Source of the DNA: JBFFXF01 sp041569895 | GTDB lineage: Bacteria; Planctomycetota; UBA8108; JACQVS01 | Length of the DNA: 11,834 bases | Assembly: GCA_041569895.1 (NCBI GenBank) | Contig: JBFFXF010000237.1 | Location: 1 to 11,834 of the forward strand | Reading direction: 5' to 3' | Part shown: positions 1 to 7,006 of the stretch, piece by piece | Position numbering within the stretch: position 1 is the stretch's first letter | Layout of the letters: each line of letters starts with the position of its first letter | Notes under the pieces: generated by a model | Databases searched by the model: none | What the model saw: only the letters and a program-made list of their open reading frames with translations | What the model was told of the DNA's origin: nothing | Program-made: the position numbers and the translations under genes

Positions 1-140
1 ACATGCTGCGCTGCATTTACTGCGGCATGTGCGAGGAGGCCTGCCCGTGTGACGCCATCGAGCTCACCGAGGTCTACAACGTCGTTGCGACGTCACGGGC
101 GGAGAAGGTGTACGACAAGGAGAAGCTCCTGTCGATGTGA
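1..140 (+). CDS. nuoI: NADH-quinone oxidoreductase subunit I, 3' end (partial)
   Basis: This is the last 45 codons of the complex I subunit that carries two 4Fe-4S clusters and passes electrons along the peripheral arm toward quinone. The gene runs off the left edge; the visible frame begins at base 3 and stops at TGA 138-140. The second ferredoxin-type motif is complete: C-x2-C-x2-C-x3-C-P, read as RCIYCGMCEEACP at visible residues 3-15, followed by the usual DAIELT. The tail ends at the VYDKEKLL-like position, so it lacks the longer C-terminal extension of the E. coli protein. It directly precedes nuoJ, as in standard nuo operons. Certainty rests on the cysteine motif together with this position. 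Confidence 0.95.
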   Translation, partial: MLRCIYCGMCEEACPCDAIELTEVYNVVATSRAEKVYDKEKLLSM

Positions 141-190
141 CGGGGTGACGGGCCGCGATCCGCGGCCCCCAGGGAGGAGAGCGCACCGGA

Positions 191-757
191 ATGGAGTCCC
201 TCGACACCATCGTATTCCACGTCACGATGGCGATCTCGGTCGTGGCGGCCCTCCTCGTCGTCACGCGGCGCAATCCGGTCTACAGCGCCGTCTTCATGAT
301 CGTCTTCTTCACGATGACGGCGATCGACTTCCTCATCCTGCGCGCGCCGTTTCTGGCGGTGATCCAGGTGCTCGTCTACGCCGGCGCGATCATGGTGCTC
401 TACCTGTTCGTGATCATGCTCCTCAACCTGAAGCCGGAGGAGCTGCGCGAGACCGTGCCGCTGCGGCGGAAGCTGCTGGCGTTCCTGGCGAGCGCGGGAC
501 TCTTCCTGCTGCTGGCGGGCGCCATCCGCAGCTCGCCGAAGGTGATGAGCGCCCCGTCCCTGACCGCGCCGCTCCCGGTGGCGGCGCCGGAGTCGGTCAC
601 CGCCGCCGGGGAGGTGGCGCCCCTGGCCGACGAGCTCTTCAACGAGCATGCGCTCGTCTTCGAGCTCACCTCGGTGCTGATCCTGATCGCCATCATCGGC
701 GCGATCTACCTGACCAAGAAGAGAGGGACCGTGAGGCATGGAACATCTCGGACTTGA
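191..757 (+). CDS. nuoJ: NADH-quinone oxidoreductase subunit J
   Basis: Integral membrane subunit of complex I, lying next to subunits A, H and K near the quinone-coupling end of the membrane arm. The protein has 188 residues, close to the family's usual length (about 184 in E. coli). Visible features are an N-terminal hydrophobic segment, RNPVYSAVF after the first helix, and the diagnostic third-helix stretch IQVLVYAGAIMVLYLFVIML, which holds the conserved Tyr/Gly pi-bulge region. A final hydrophobic helix lies near residues 155-175. The ATG is well supported by the AGGGAGGAGAG Shine-Dalgarno sequence at 171-181. Its last 20 bases overlap the start of nuoK, more than the usual 1-4 base overlap, which suggests translational coupling. 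Confidence 0.96.
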   Translation: MESLDTIVFHVTMAISVVAALLVVTRRNPVYSAVFMIVFFTMTAIDFLILRAPFLAVIQVLVYAGAIMVLYLFVIMLLNLKPEELRETVPLRRKLLAFLASAGLFLLLAGAIRSSPKVMSAPSLTAPLPVAAPESVTAAGEVAPLADELFNEHALVFELTSVLILIAIIGAIYLTKKRGTVRHGTSRT

Positions 758-1070
758 CGTCGTCCTGCTCTTCGCGACTGGCGTGTTCTGTATCGGCGTC
801 TACGGCGTCCTCAGCCGGCAGAACCTGATCGTCATCCTGATGTGCGTCGAGCTGATGCTGAACAGCGTCAACATCGCGATCGTCGCGCTCGGGCGCGCCG
901 CGCTGGCCGCGGATCCGCCGCCGGTGTCGCCGAACATGCCGCAGATCTTCGTCATCATGGTGCTCGCCGTGGCGGCCGCCGAGGCGGGCGTCGGGCTCGC
1001 CATCCTGCTCGCCGTCTTCCGGTCGTGGCGGACGACGAACGCCGGCGACATCCACCTGCTGAAGGGCTGA
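738..1070 (+). CDS. nuoK: NADH-quinone oxidoreductase subunit K
   Basis: Small three-helix membrane subunit of complex I, homologous to MrpC and part of the charged chain that links quinone reduction to proton pumping. The protein has 110 residues (E. coli 100). The two family glutamates buried in the membrane are present: Glu38 in CVELMLNSVN and Glu82 in AAAEAGVGLAIL, matching E. coli Glu36 and Glu72. The extra length is mostly in the loop between helices 2 and 3, which is proline-rich (ADPPPVSPNMPQ). The start at 738 is chosen because it puts Glu38 at the expected distance from the N-terminus and follows GAGAGGGA-type purines. It overlaps nuoJ by 20 bases and ends 3 bases before nuoL. Confidence 0.96.
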   Translation: MEHLGLDVVLLFATGVFCIGVYGVLSRQNLIVILMCVELMLNSVNIAIVALGRAALAADPPPVSPNMPQIFVIMVLAVAAAEAGVGLAILLAVFRSWRTTNAGDIHLLKG

Positions 1071-1073
1071 CGC

Positions 1074-3032
1074 GTGAACGCGACCCGCTGGATGTTCCTG
1101 ATCCCGATCCTTCCGCTCGCCGGGGCGATGCTGAACGGCTTCGTCGGCCGCAGGCTGCCGAGGAGCCTCGTCGCCCTGGTGGCGTGCGGCGGTCCGATCG
1201 CCTCGTTCTGCCTGGCAGTGCTCTGGTTCTTCGAGCTGCGCTCCTCCGGAGACGAGCTCGTCAACTGGCTCGGCGACTGGTTCGCGCTCGCCGGTCTCGA
1301 CGTCCCCTTCGGATTCCGCCTCGACAACCTCTCCGCCGTGATGGCCGTGATGATCACGGGCGTCGGCTCGCTGATCCACGTCTACTCGGTCGGCTACATG
1401 TCGAAGGACGCCGGCTACGCGCGCTACTTCACGTACCTGAATCTCTTCATGGGCTCGATGCTGATCCTCGTCCTCGCGGACAACATCGTGCTGCTCTTCC
1501 TGGGGTGGGAGGGCGTCGGTCTCTGCTCCTACCTGCTGATCGGCTTCTGGTACGAGGACGAGGCGAACGCGCGCGCCGGCAAGAAGGCGTTCATCGTCAA
1601 CCGCATCGGCGACTTCGGCTTCCTGCTCGGCATCCTGCTGATCTACGTCACGCACGGGACGTTCGACCTGCGCCAGATCAACACCGATGCGGCCGGCGGC
1701 GTCGTCAGCGCCAGCGGCCTGGCGATCTCCGACGTGGCGAAACTGTGGATCCCGCTGCTCCTCTTCATCGGGGCGACCGGCAAGAGCGCCCAGATCCCGC
1801 TCCACGTGTGGCTGCCCGACGCCATGGCCGGTCCGACGCCGGTCTCGGCGCTGATTCACGCGGCGACGATGGTCACATCGGGCGTCTACATGGTGGCGCG
1901 GCTGGGCGCGGTCTACTCGGCGGCGCCCTCGGTGATGCTGGTCGTCGCCGTGATCGGCGTCGTGACCGCGCTCGTCGCGGGTTTCATCGCGATGAGCCAG
2001 TACGACATCAAGAAGGTGCTCGCCTACTCGACCGTCAGCCAGCTCGGGTACATGTTCCTCGCCGCCGGGCTCGGCGCGTACGGCATCGCCATCTTCCACC
2101 TGGTGACGCACGCGTTCTTCAAGGGCCTGCTCTTCCTCGGCGCCGGGGCGGTCATCCACTCGCTGCACCACGAGCAGGACATGCGCCGCATGGGCGGGCT
2201 GCGCAAGGAGCTGCCCGTGACCTTCGCCCTGATGCTGATCGGCACGCTGGCGATCGCCGGCTGTCCGCTGCTCGCGGGGTTCTACTCGAAGGACGCCATC
2301 CTCGAGCAGGCGATGGAGAAGAACCTCATCCTCTGGGCGATCGGCGCGGCGACGGCCGTGCTGACGTCGTTCTACATGTTCCGCCTGCTGGCGATGACCT
2401 TCCTCGGCGAGCGACGCGGCGCCGGGGCGCACGCCGGCGACCACGCGCCTGGTGGCCACCACGATGACCACCACGCGCACGCCGGCCCGGTCAAGGAGGC
2501 GCCGGCCGTGATGCTCGCGCCGATGGCGGTGCTCGCCGGTCTGTCGATCTGTGGCGGCATCGTCTTCCACGACCTGCCGGCCTTCGTCGACAGCGCCCAC
2601 GTCGCCGCGCACGGCGTCCTCGGCGCGCTGGTCTCGCCGAGCGGGCTCCTGGGGACGGTGTTCTTCCTCGGCGGCGCCTGGGCGGCGTGGTTCTTCTTCG
2701 TGAAGTCTCCGGCCACGCGGGAGGCGGTCGCCTCGAGGAACCCGGCCGGACGGGTCCTCTGGCGTTTCTCGCACGGGAAGCTGTTCGTCGACGAGCTCTA
2801 CGACGCGCTGGTCGTCCGCCCGCTCGACGTGCTCTCCCAGATCTTCTACCTGCTCGTCGACCGCCTGCTGATCGACGTCGTCCTGGTCAGCGGGACGAGC
2901 TTCTGCGCCCGCGTGGTCGGCAGCACGCTGCGCCTCCTGCAGACGGGTCGCGTCCCGACCTACGCCGGTTGGCTGGTCGGCGGGGCCGTCGTGCTCCTGA
3001 TCGTGATCTTCATGGTGCTCAATGGACGGTGA
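1074..3032 (+). CDS. nuoL: NADH-quinone oxidoreductase subunit L (antiporter-like)
   Basis: Largest and most distal antiporter-like pump of the complex I membrane arm. The protein has 652 residues (E. coli 613). Key pump residues are visible: Glu146 in LGWEGVGLCSYLLIGFW and Lys237 in GKSAQIPLHVWLPDAM, followed by the quinone-oxidoreductase family stretch GPTPVSALIHAATMV. A C-terminal hydrophobic helix (residues about 632-650) fits the anchor of the long lateral helix. It starts with GTG at 1074, only 3 bases after nuoK, with GAAGGG about 7 bases upstream. A histidine-rich hydrophilic loop at residues 453-469 carries seven histidines and several aspartates; such loops occur in many NuoL proteins but could bind metal. 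The coding sequence overlaps nuoM by 11 bases. Confidence 0.97.
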   Translation: MNATRWMFLIPILPLAGAMLNGFVGRRLPRSLVALVACGGPIASFCLAVLWFFELRSSGDELVNWLGDWFALAGLDVPFGFRLDNLSAVMAVMITGVGSLIHVYSVGYMSKDAGYARYFTYLNLFMGSMLILVLADNIVLLFLGWEGVGLCSYLLIGFWYEDEANARAGKKAFIVNRIGDFGFLLGILLIYVTHGTFDLRQINTDAAGGVVSASGLAISDVAKLWIPLLLFIGATGKSAQIPLHVWLPDAMAGPTPVSALIHAATMVTSGVYMVARLGAVYSAAPSVMLVVAVIGVVTALVAGFIAMSQYDIKKVLAYSTVSQLGYMFLAAGLGAYGIAIFHLVTHAFFKGLLFLGAGAVIHSLHHEQDMRRMGGLRKELPVTFALMLIGTLAIAGCPLLAGFYSKDAILEQAMEKNLILWAIGAATAVLTSFYMFRLLAMTFLGERRGAGAHAGDHAPGGHHDDHHAHAGPVKEAPAVMLAPMAVLAGLSICGGIVFHDLPAFVDSAHVAAHGVLGALVSPSGLLGTVFFLGGAWAAWFFFVKSPATREAVASRNPAGRVLWRFSHGKLFVDELYDALVVRPLDVLSQIFYLLVDRLLIDVVLVSGTSFCARVVGSTLRLLQTGRVPTYAGWLVGGAVVLLIVIFMVLNGR

Positions 3033-4548
3033 GACCGCTCTCAACCTGGTGATCTTCCTTCCCGCCGCGGCGGGGCTCGCTCTCCTCCTGCTGCCTGGGC
3101 GGCTCCACGGGCTGATTCGCGGCGCTGCGCTGACCGCGACGATCGTGACCTTCGCGCTGTCGATCGGCCTGCTCCGCAACTTCGACCCCGCGGCGGACGG
3201 CCCGACGCCGTTCCAGTTCGTGACGTCGATCGAGTGGATCCCGTCGCTCGGCATCGGCTACCGCGTCGGGCTCGACGGCATCAGCCTGTTCCTCGTCCTC
3301 CTGACGACGCTGATCTCGCCGATCGCGATTCTCGGGTCGTGGACCGGGATCAAGGAGCGCGTGCGCGAGTTCCACATCGCCCTGCTCTTCCTCGAGACCG
3401 GCATGATCGGCGTCTTCGCGGCGACCGACCTGGCGCTCTTCTACGTCTTCTGGGAGGTGATGCTGATCCCGATGATCCTGCTGATCGGCATCTGGGGGAG
3501 CAAGGACAGGATCTACGCGGCGGTGAAGTTCTTCGTCTACACGATGGTCGGCAGCCTGCTGATGTTCCTGGCCATCCTGTACCTCTACGCGCACCTGGCG
3601 AGCGAGGGGGTCGAGTCGTTCAGTCTGACGACGATCTACGCCGGCCTTCTCGACCACCCGCTGTCGTTCCCCGAGCAGGTGACGCTCTTCTCGGCGTTCG
3701 CGCTCAGCTTCGCGATCAAGGTGCCGCTCTTCCCGCTGCACACGTGGCTTCCGGACGCGCACACCGAGGCGCCGACCGCGGGCAGCGTCGTCCTCGCCGG
3801 CGTGCTGCTGAAGATGGGCACGTACGGGTTCATCCGGTTCGCCATCCCGTTCTTCCCGGACGCGGCGGTCGCCGCCGTGCCGTGGATCTCGTGGCTCGCC
3901 ATCATCGGCATCATCTTCGGCGCGATGATGTGCCTCGTGCAGGAGGACATGAAGCGCCTCATCGCCTACTCGAGCGTCAGCCACCTCGGCCTCGTCATGG
4001 TTGGACTCTTCGCGTACGGCTCGAGCGGCTTCAACTCGAAGGCGGTGGTCGGCAGCATCTACCAGATGCTCAGTCACGGCGTCTCGACCGGCGCCCTGTT
4101 CCTCCTCGTCGGCCTGATCTACGAGCGCACGCACTCGCGGAGGATCTCCGACTATGGCGGCTTCGCGAAAATCGTCCCGCGCTTCGCGGCGATCTTCTTC
4201 GTGACCCTGCTGGCGTCGATCGGACTGCCCGCGCTGAGCGGTTTCGTCGGCGAGTTCCTCATCCTGACCGGCACCTTCGAGACCAATCGCCTGTATGCGG
4301 TGCTCGCGGCGACCGGCATCGTGCTCGGCGCGCTCTACATGCTCAATCTGTACCAGCGGGTGATGCTCGGCAAGGCCGACGAGAAGCGACCGGCGGTCGC
4401 CGACGTCAACTTCCGCGAGATGGTCTACATGACGCCGCTCATCGTTCTCATGGTGCTGATGGGAATCCGCTCGCCGTGGTTCACGCGGCTGATCGAGCCG
4501 TCGGTCGAGCGCTGGCTGGAGACGTTCCGGGTGGCCGCCGCCGGGTGA
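3022..4548 (+). CDS. nuoM: NADH-quinone oxidoreductase subunit M (antiporter-like)
   Basis: Middle antiporter-like proton-pumping subunit of complex I. The protein has 508 residues, nearly identical in length to E. coli NuoM (509). The essential residues are present: Glu145 in YVFWEVMLIPMILLIGIWG and Lys233 in AIKVPLFPLHTWLPDAH, followed by TEAPTAGSVVLAGVLLKMG and AYSSVSHLG, both family signatures. The protein is hydrophobic almost throughout, consistent with about 14 membrane helices. The ATG lies inside the last codons of nuoL (11-base overlap), so translation is probably coupled to nuoL. It is followed by a 58-base spacer before nuoN, the largest gap inside this operon segment, in which I see nothing notable. 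Confidence 0.97.
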   Translation: MDGETALNLVIFLPAAAGLALLLLPGRLHGLIRGAALTATIVTFALSIGLLRNFDPAADGPTPFQFVTSIEWIPSLGIGYRVGLDGISLFLVLLTTLISPIAILGSWTGIKERVREFHIALLFLETGMIGVFAATDLALFYVFWEVMLIPMILLIGIWGSKDRIYAAVKFFVYTMVGSLLMFLAILYLYAHLASEGVESFSLTTIYAGLLDHPLSFPEQVTLFSAFALSFAIKVPLFPLHTWLPDAHTEAPTAGSVVLAGVLLKMGTYGFIRFAIPFFPDAAVAAVPWISWLAIIGIIFGAMMCLVQEDMKRLIAYSSVSHLGLVMVGLFAYGSSGFNSKAVVGSIYQMLSHGVSTGALFLLVGLIYERTHSRRISDYGGFAKIVPRFAAIFFVTLLASIGLPALSGFVGEFLILTGTFETNRLYAVLAATGIVLGALYMLNLYQRVMLGKADEKRPAVADVNFREMVYMTPLIVLMVLMGIRSPWFTRLIEPSVERWLETFRVAAAG

Positions 4549-4606
4549 GCGCGGGGCCTCCGACACGCGAGACTCGATAGCGGACACGATCGCGAGAGCA
4601 GCACGG

Positions 4607-6163
4607 ATGGACAAGTTCAACCCGTTTCCGCTCGACGAGGTGGCGAGGATCCTGCCGGTCCTGACGCTCTTCGCGACCGCCGTCGTCGTGCTGGTGCTCG
4701 ACCTCTTCCTGCGCAGCTGGAACGCCGAACCCGCGCCGGACGACCGGCCCGCGCCGCGGTCGAAGTGGCTGCTGCCGGGCGTCTCCCTGCTCGGGACGGC
4801 CCTGGCGACCGCCCTGGCGGTGCGCGAGCTGTCGGTGGCGGAGACGACGACGATCTTCAACGGGGCGCTCCAGATCGACCTCTTCTCGAGCTGGGTGACG
4901 TGCCTGGTGCTGGTCGGCACGCTGCTGACCGTGGGCGCGGCGATCGGCTACGCCCGGCGGCTCGACGTCGAGCACGGCGAGCTCTACGCGCTCTTCCTCT
5001 TCGCGGCCGGTTCGATGGCGCTGCTGGCGCAGTCGAACAACCTGATCATGGTCTTCGTCAGCCTCGAGACGTTCTCGATGGCGGTCTACGTGCTGACGTC
5101 GTACACGCGGGACTCGCAGCGCTCGGTCGAGGGCGCCCTCAAGTACTTCGTCCTCGGCGGCGTCTCGAGCGCGTTCCTGCTCCTCGGGCTGACCTTCATC
5201 TTCGGCGCCACCGGAGAGATCCGCATCGACACCATGGCCGCCATCATCGCGGACCCGGCGGCGGCCGCCGTCGGCGTCGACACGCACCTGCTGATCGCCG
5301 GGCTCGGCCTGTCGGTGGTCGCCCTCGGCTTCAAGGTCGGCGCGTTTCCGTTCCACGCCTGGATTCCCGACGCCTACGAGGGCGCCCCCGTGCTGGTGAC
5401 CGGGTTCATGTCGGTGACCGTCAAGTCGGCCGCCTTCGCGGTGCTCGTGCGCTTCGCGCTGATGCTGACCGGCGACCAGATCCCCGAGGCGGCCGAGTAC
5501 CTGACCGAGGCCGTGTGGTGGCTCGCCGCGGGGACGATGGTCTTCGGCAACCTGGTGGCGCTGGTGCAGTCGAGCGTCAAGCGCATGCTGGCCTACTCGG
5601 CGATCTCGCACACGGGATACCTGCTGATCGGCGTGGTCGCGGCCCTGCGGTCCACCGGCGAGGCGACCGGCGCGCCGATCCTCTTCTACCTCCTGCCGTA
5701 CACGCTGATGACCTTCGGCGCCTTCGCGATCCTCGCGGGGCTCGGCCGCGAGTCGCGCGAGGGAGAGACCTTCGAGTCGCTCCGCGGCCTGTCGCGACGA
5801 CGGCCGTTCCTGGCGTTCGCGATGATGCTCTTCATGGTGTCGCTGGCGGGCATCCCGCCGACGGCGGGCTTCTGGGGAAAGTTCTACCTCTTCCGCGAGG
5901 CCGTGGCTGCCGGCGACTGGCCGCTGGCGCTCGTGGGCATCGCGACGACGGTGATGTCGGTCTACTACTACCTGCGGGTCGTCATCGCGATGTACATGGA
6001 GCCGGCGGACGAGGCCCGCCAGCCGGCGAGCGCGTTCGAGTGCACCCTCGGCCCCGCGATCGTCGTCGCCATCGCCGCGGCGGCGATCGTCGCCATCGGC
6101 ATCTTCCCGGACGAGCTCCTCGAGCTCTCGGAAAAGTCGATCGAGAGCGTCGCTCGCCCGTGA
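4607..6163 (+). CDS. nuoN: NADH-quinone oxidoreductase subunit N (antiporter-like)
   Basis: Third antiporter-like membrane subunit of complex I and last gene of the nuo operon. The protein has 518 residues (E. coli 485). Diagnostic stretches are VSLETFSMAVYVLTSY with the pump glutamate Glu154, GFKVGAFPFHAWIPDAYEGA with Lys243, VTVKSAAFAVLVR, and AYSAISHTGYLLIG. Only a weak GAGAG purine stretch precedes the ATG. A hydrophilic insert of about 20 residues near position 45, proline- and acid-rich, separates the first two helices and accounts for part of the extra length. The TGA is followed within 8 bases by a C-rich hexamer repeat that begins the convergent spacer. Confidence 0.96.
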   Translation: MDKFNPFPLDEVARILPVLTLFATAVVVLVLDLFLRSWNAEPAPDDRPAPRSKWLLPGVSLLGTALATALAVRELSVAETTTIFNGALQIDLFSSWVTCLVLVGTLLTVGAAIGYARRLDVEHGELYALFLFAAGSMALLAQSNNLIMVFVSLETFSMAVYVLTSYTRDSQRSVEGALKYFVLGGVSSAFLLLGLTFIFGATGEIRIDTMAAIIADPAAAAVGVDTHLLIAGLGLSVVALGFKVGAFPFHAWIPDAYEGAPVLVTGFMSVTVKSAAFAVLVRFALMLTGDQIPEAAEYLTEAVWWLAAGTMVFGNLVALVQSSVKRMLAYSAISHTGYLLIGVVAALRSTGEATGAPILFYLLPYTLMTFGAFAILAGLGRESREGETFESLRGLSRRRPFLAFAMMLFMVSLAGIPPTAGFWGKFYLFREAVAAGDWPLALVGIATTVMSVYYYLRVVIAMYMEPADEARQPASAFECTLGPAIVVAIAAAAIVAIGIFPDELLELSEKSIESVARP

Positions 6164-6170
6164 GCGAGTG

Positions 6171-6200
6171 TTCGTTCCCGGTCCCGTGCCCGTGCCCGAA
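6171..6200. repeat. Left arm of outer inverted repeat; CCC-tract array after nuoN
   Basis: Four CCC tracts (6177, 6183, 6189, 6195) are spaced exactly 6 bases apart with 3-base gaps, so the opposite strand reads as four GGG tracts suited to a G-quadruplex. The reverse complement of this arm matches 6580-6609 at 26 of 30 positions by hand alignment. It begins 7 bases after the nuoN stop. In the nuoN transcript it would be C-rich, which could also suit Rho loading; no T-tract or simple hairpin for an intrinsic terminator is seen. Confidence 0.8.
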
Positions 6201-6240
6201 CAGCCGCTCGACTCCGCCGGCGAGACTCTGCGACGCATCT

Positions 6241-6274
6241 ATAAGGAAGGCAGGAAGAAGAGGAAAGCAGGAAC
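6241..6274. repeat. Left arm of inner inverted repeat
   Basis: The purine-rich arm begins ATAAGGAAGGCAGGAA (6241-6256), which is perfectly complementary in reverse to 6429-6444. With one gap and a few mismatches the match extends to about 34 bases, ending in AAAGCAGGAAC. Arms this long around a core of about 150 bases could be a small non-autonomous mobile element or a long-range RNA stem. No target-site duplication was recognised. Confidence 0.8.
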
Positions 6275-6409
6275 CGAATCCGGTCGTGCTTGGGAGCTCT
6301 ACCGATCTCGAAGACACCGTCGAGAAGCGAAGGGTGGCTACGGTTTGAACCACAGACTGCGTTCGAGCAGAAAACAGAACTCACGAAGCTCAACCCCATC
6401 AGCCACTCC

Positions 6410-6444
6410 GTTTCCTGCCTTCCTGAGTTTCCTGCCTTCCTTAT
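6410..6444. repeat. Right arm of inner inverted repeat
   Basis: Pyrimidine-rich partner of 6241-6274. It contains TTTCCTGCCTTCCT twice in near-tandem (from 6412 and from 6428), so this arm is itself a short direct repeat. The last 16 bases (6429-6444) are the exact reverse complement of 6241-6256. Confidence 0.8.
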
Positions 6445-6579
6445 GAATAGTCTGACCGGAAGCCTGCGAATTCGATCTCCTTGCCGAGCTTGGACCGCTG
6501 CTCGTGATCACCCTCGGTCGCGGCCGCCGAGTCCGTCCACTCGGCGCCGACGTCGGACGTGCCGGTGACGACGATGGTT

Positions 6580-6609
6580 TTCGGGCACGGGCATGGGTCC
6601 GGGAAGGAG
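6580..6609. repeat. Right arm of outer inverted repeat; GGG-tract array
   Basis: GGG tracts begin at 6583, 6589, 6595 and 6601, exactly 6 bases apart with loops CAC, CAT and TCC. It lies right beside the stop codon (6611) of the minus-strand gene. On that gene's sense strand it is C-rich, so both convergent genes carry the same C-rich motif in the same orientation just after their stop codons. Confidence 0.8.
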
Positions 6610-6610
6610 C

Positions 6611-6994
6611 TCAGGACAGCGGCTCGGGCGTCAGCCCGATCTCGCCGACGTCCTCGCCTCGCTCGCGGGCGGCCTGTTTTTCCCGGTAGTGCTTGACCCA
6701 GGTCTCCCACGACTTCCCGGATGCGGTGTCGCGGCCCGAGAAGTGGATGGCGCGGATGTCGCTGTAGAGCACGCGCCGACTGTCATCGGAGCCGTCCGGG
6801 AAGAGATCGACGTGGGGCTGGTCGCCGTCGGCGACGCGGTTGAAGACATAACCGCGGACCTCCTCGCCGCCGCGTAGCTGGAGCGTCACGTCACCGCGGT
6901 AGTCGAAGGCGGCCTCGAGGACCTCCGTGAGCTCCTCGGACGAGGGCTCGTCGATCCGGAAACCCTCCGTGTACCCGCCGCCGCCGTCCGTCAT
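6611..6994 (-). CDS. Unrecognised 127-residue protein downstream of hpnH
   Basis: I do not recognise this family. The protein is soluble and acidic, with no signal peptide, membrane segment or cysteine. Residues about 32-53 (YRGDVTLQLRGGEEVRGYVFN) have the alternating strand pattern of a small beta-barrel such as an Sm-like or PRC-like fold, followed by VLYSDIRAIHFSGRDTASG and a charged helix rich in Lys, Arg and Glu (WETWVKHYREKQAARERGE). The start is supported by an AGGAC stretch upstream and by a gap of only 12 bases after the hpnH stop, so the two genes are very probably one transcript. A role linked to hopanoid modification is inferred from position only; the fold guess is weak. Confidence 0.85.
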   Translation of the reverse strand: MTDGGGGYTEGFRIDEPSSEELTEVLEAAFDYRGDVTLQLRGGEEVRGYVFNRVADGDQPHVDLFPDGSDDSRRVLYSDIRAIHFSGRDTASGKSWETWVKHYREKQAARERGEDVGEIGLTPEPLS

Positions 6995-7006
6995 CGCACC
7001 GTCCTG

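Larger units (their letters stand above)
6164..6610. other. Convergent spacer with nested inverted repeats
   Basis: This 447-base gap lies between the 3' ends of nuoN (+) and the small gene at 6611 (-). I see no credible gene in it; the short open frames lack ribosome-binding sites and recognisable content. It has a symmetrical layout: an outer inverted repeat (6171-6200 and 6580-6609), an inner A/G-rich inverted repeat (6241-6274 and 6410-6444), and a core with an AACCACAGACTGCG stretch near 6347-6362. The stretch 6445-6579 shows no repeat that I can find. Confidence 0.75.

Noticed and set aside
738..757. Frameshift between nuoJ and nuoK suggested by the 20-base overlap
   Set aside because: Both proteins have full expected length and conserved residues at the right distance from their termini.
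693..3254. 853-residue open frame antisense to nuoKLM
   Set aside because: The product is a monotonous Arg/Asp/Glu/His/Gln-rich sequence, as expected from reading GC-rich membrane-protein genes backwards; the plus-strand frames have clear complex I motifs.
3019..6238. Two long antisense open frames (633 and 585 residues) opposite nuoM and nuoN
   Set aside because: Same compositional shadow; no domains, no ribosome-binding sites, and they are opposite certain genes.
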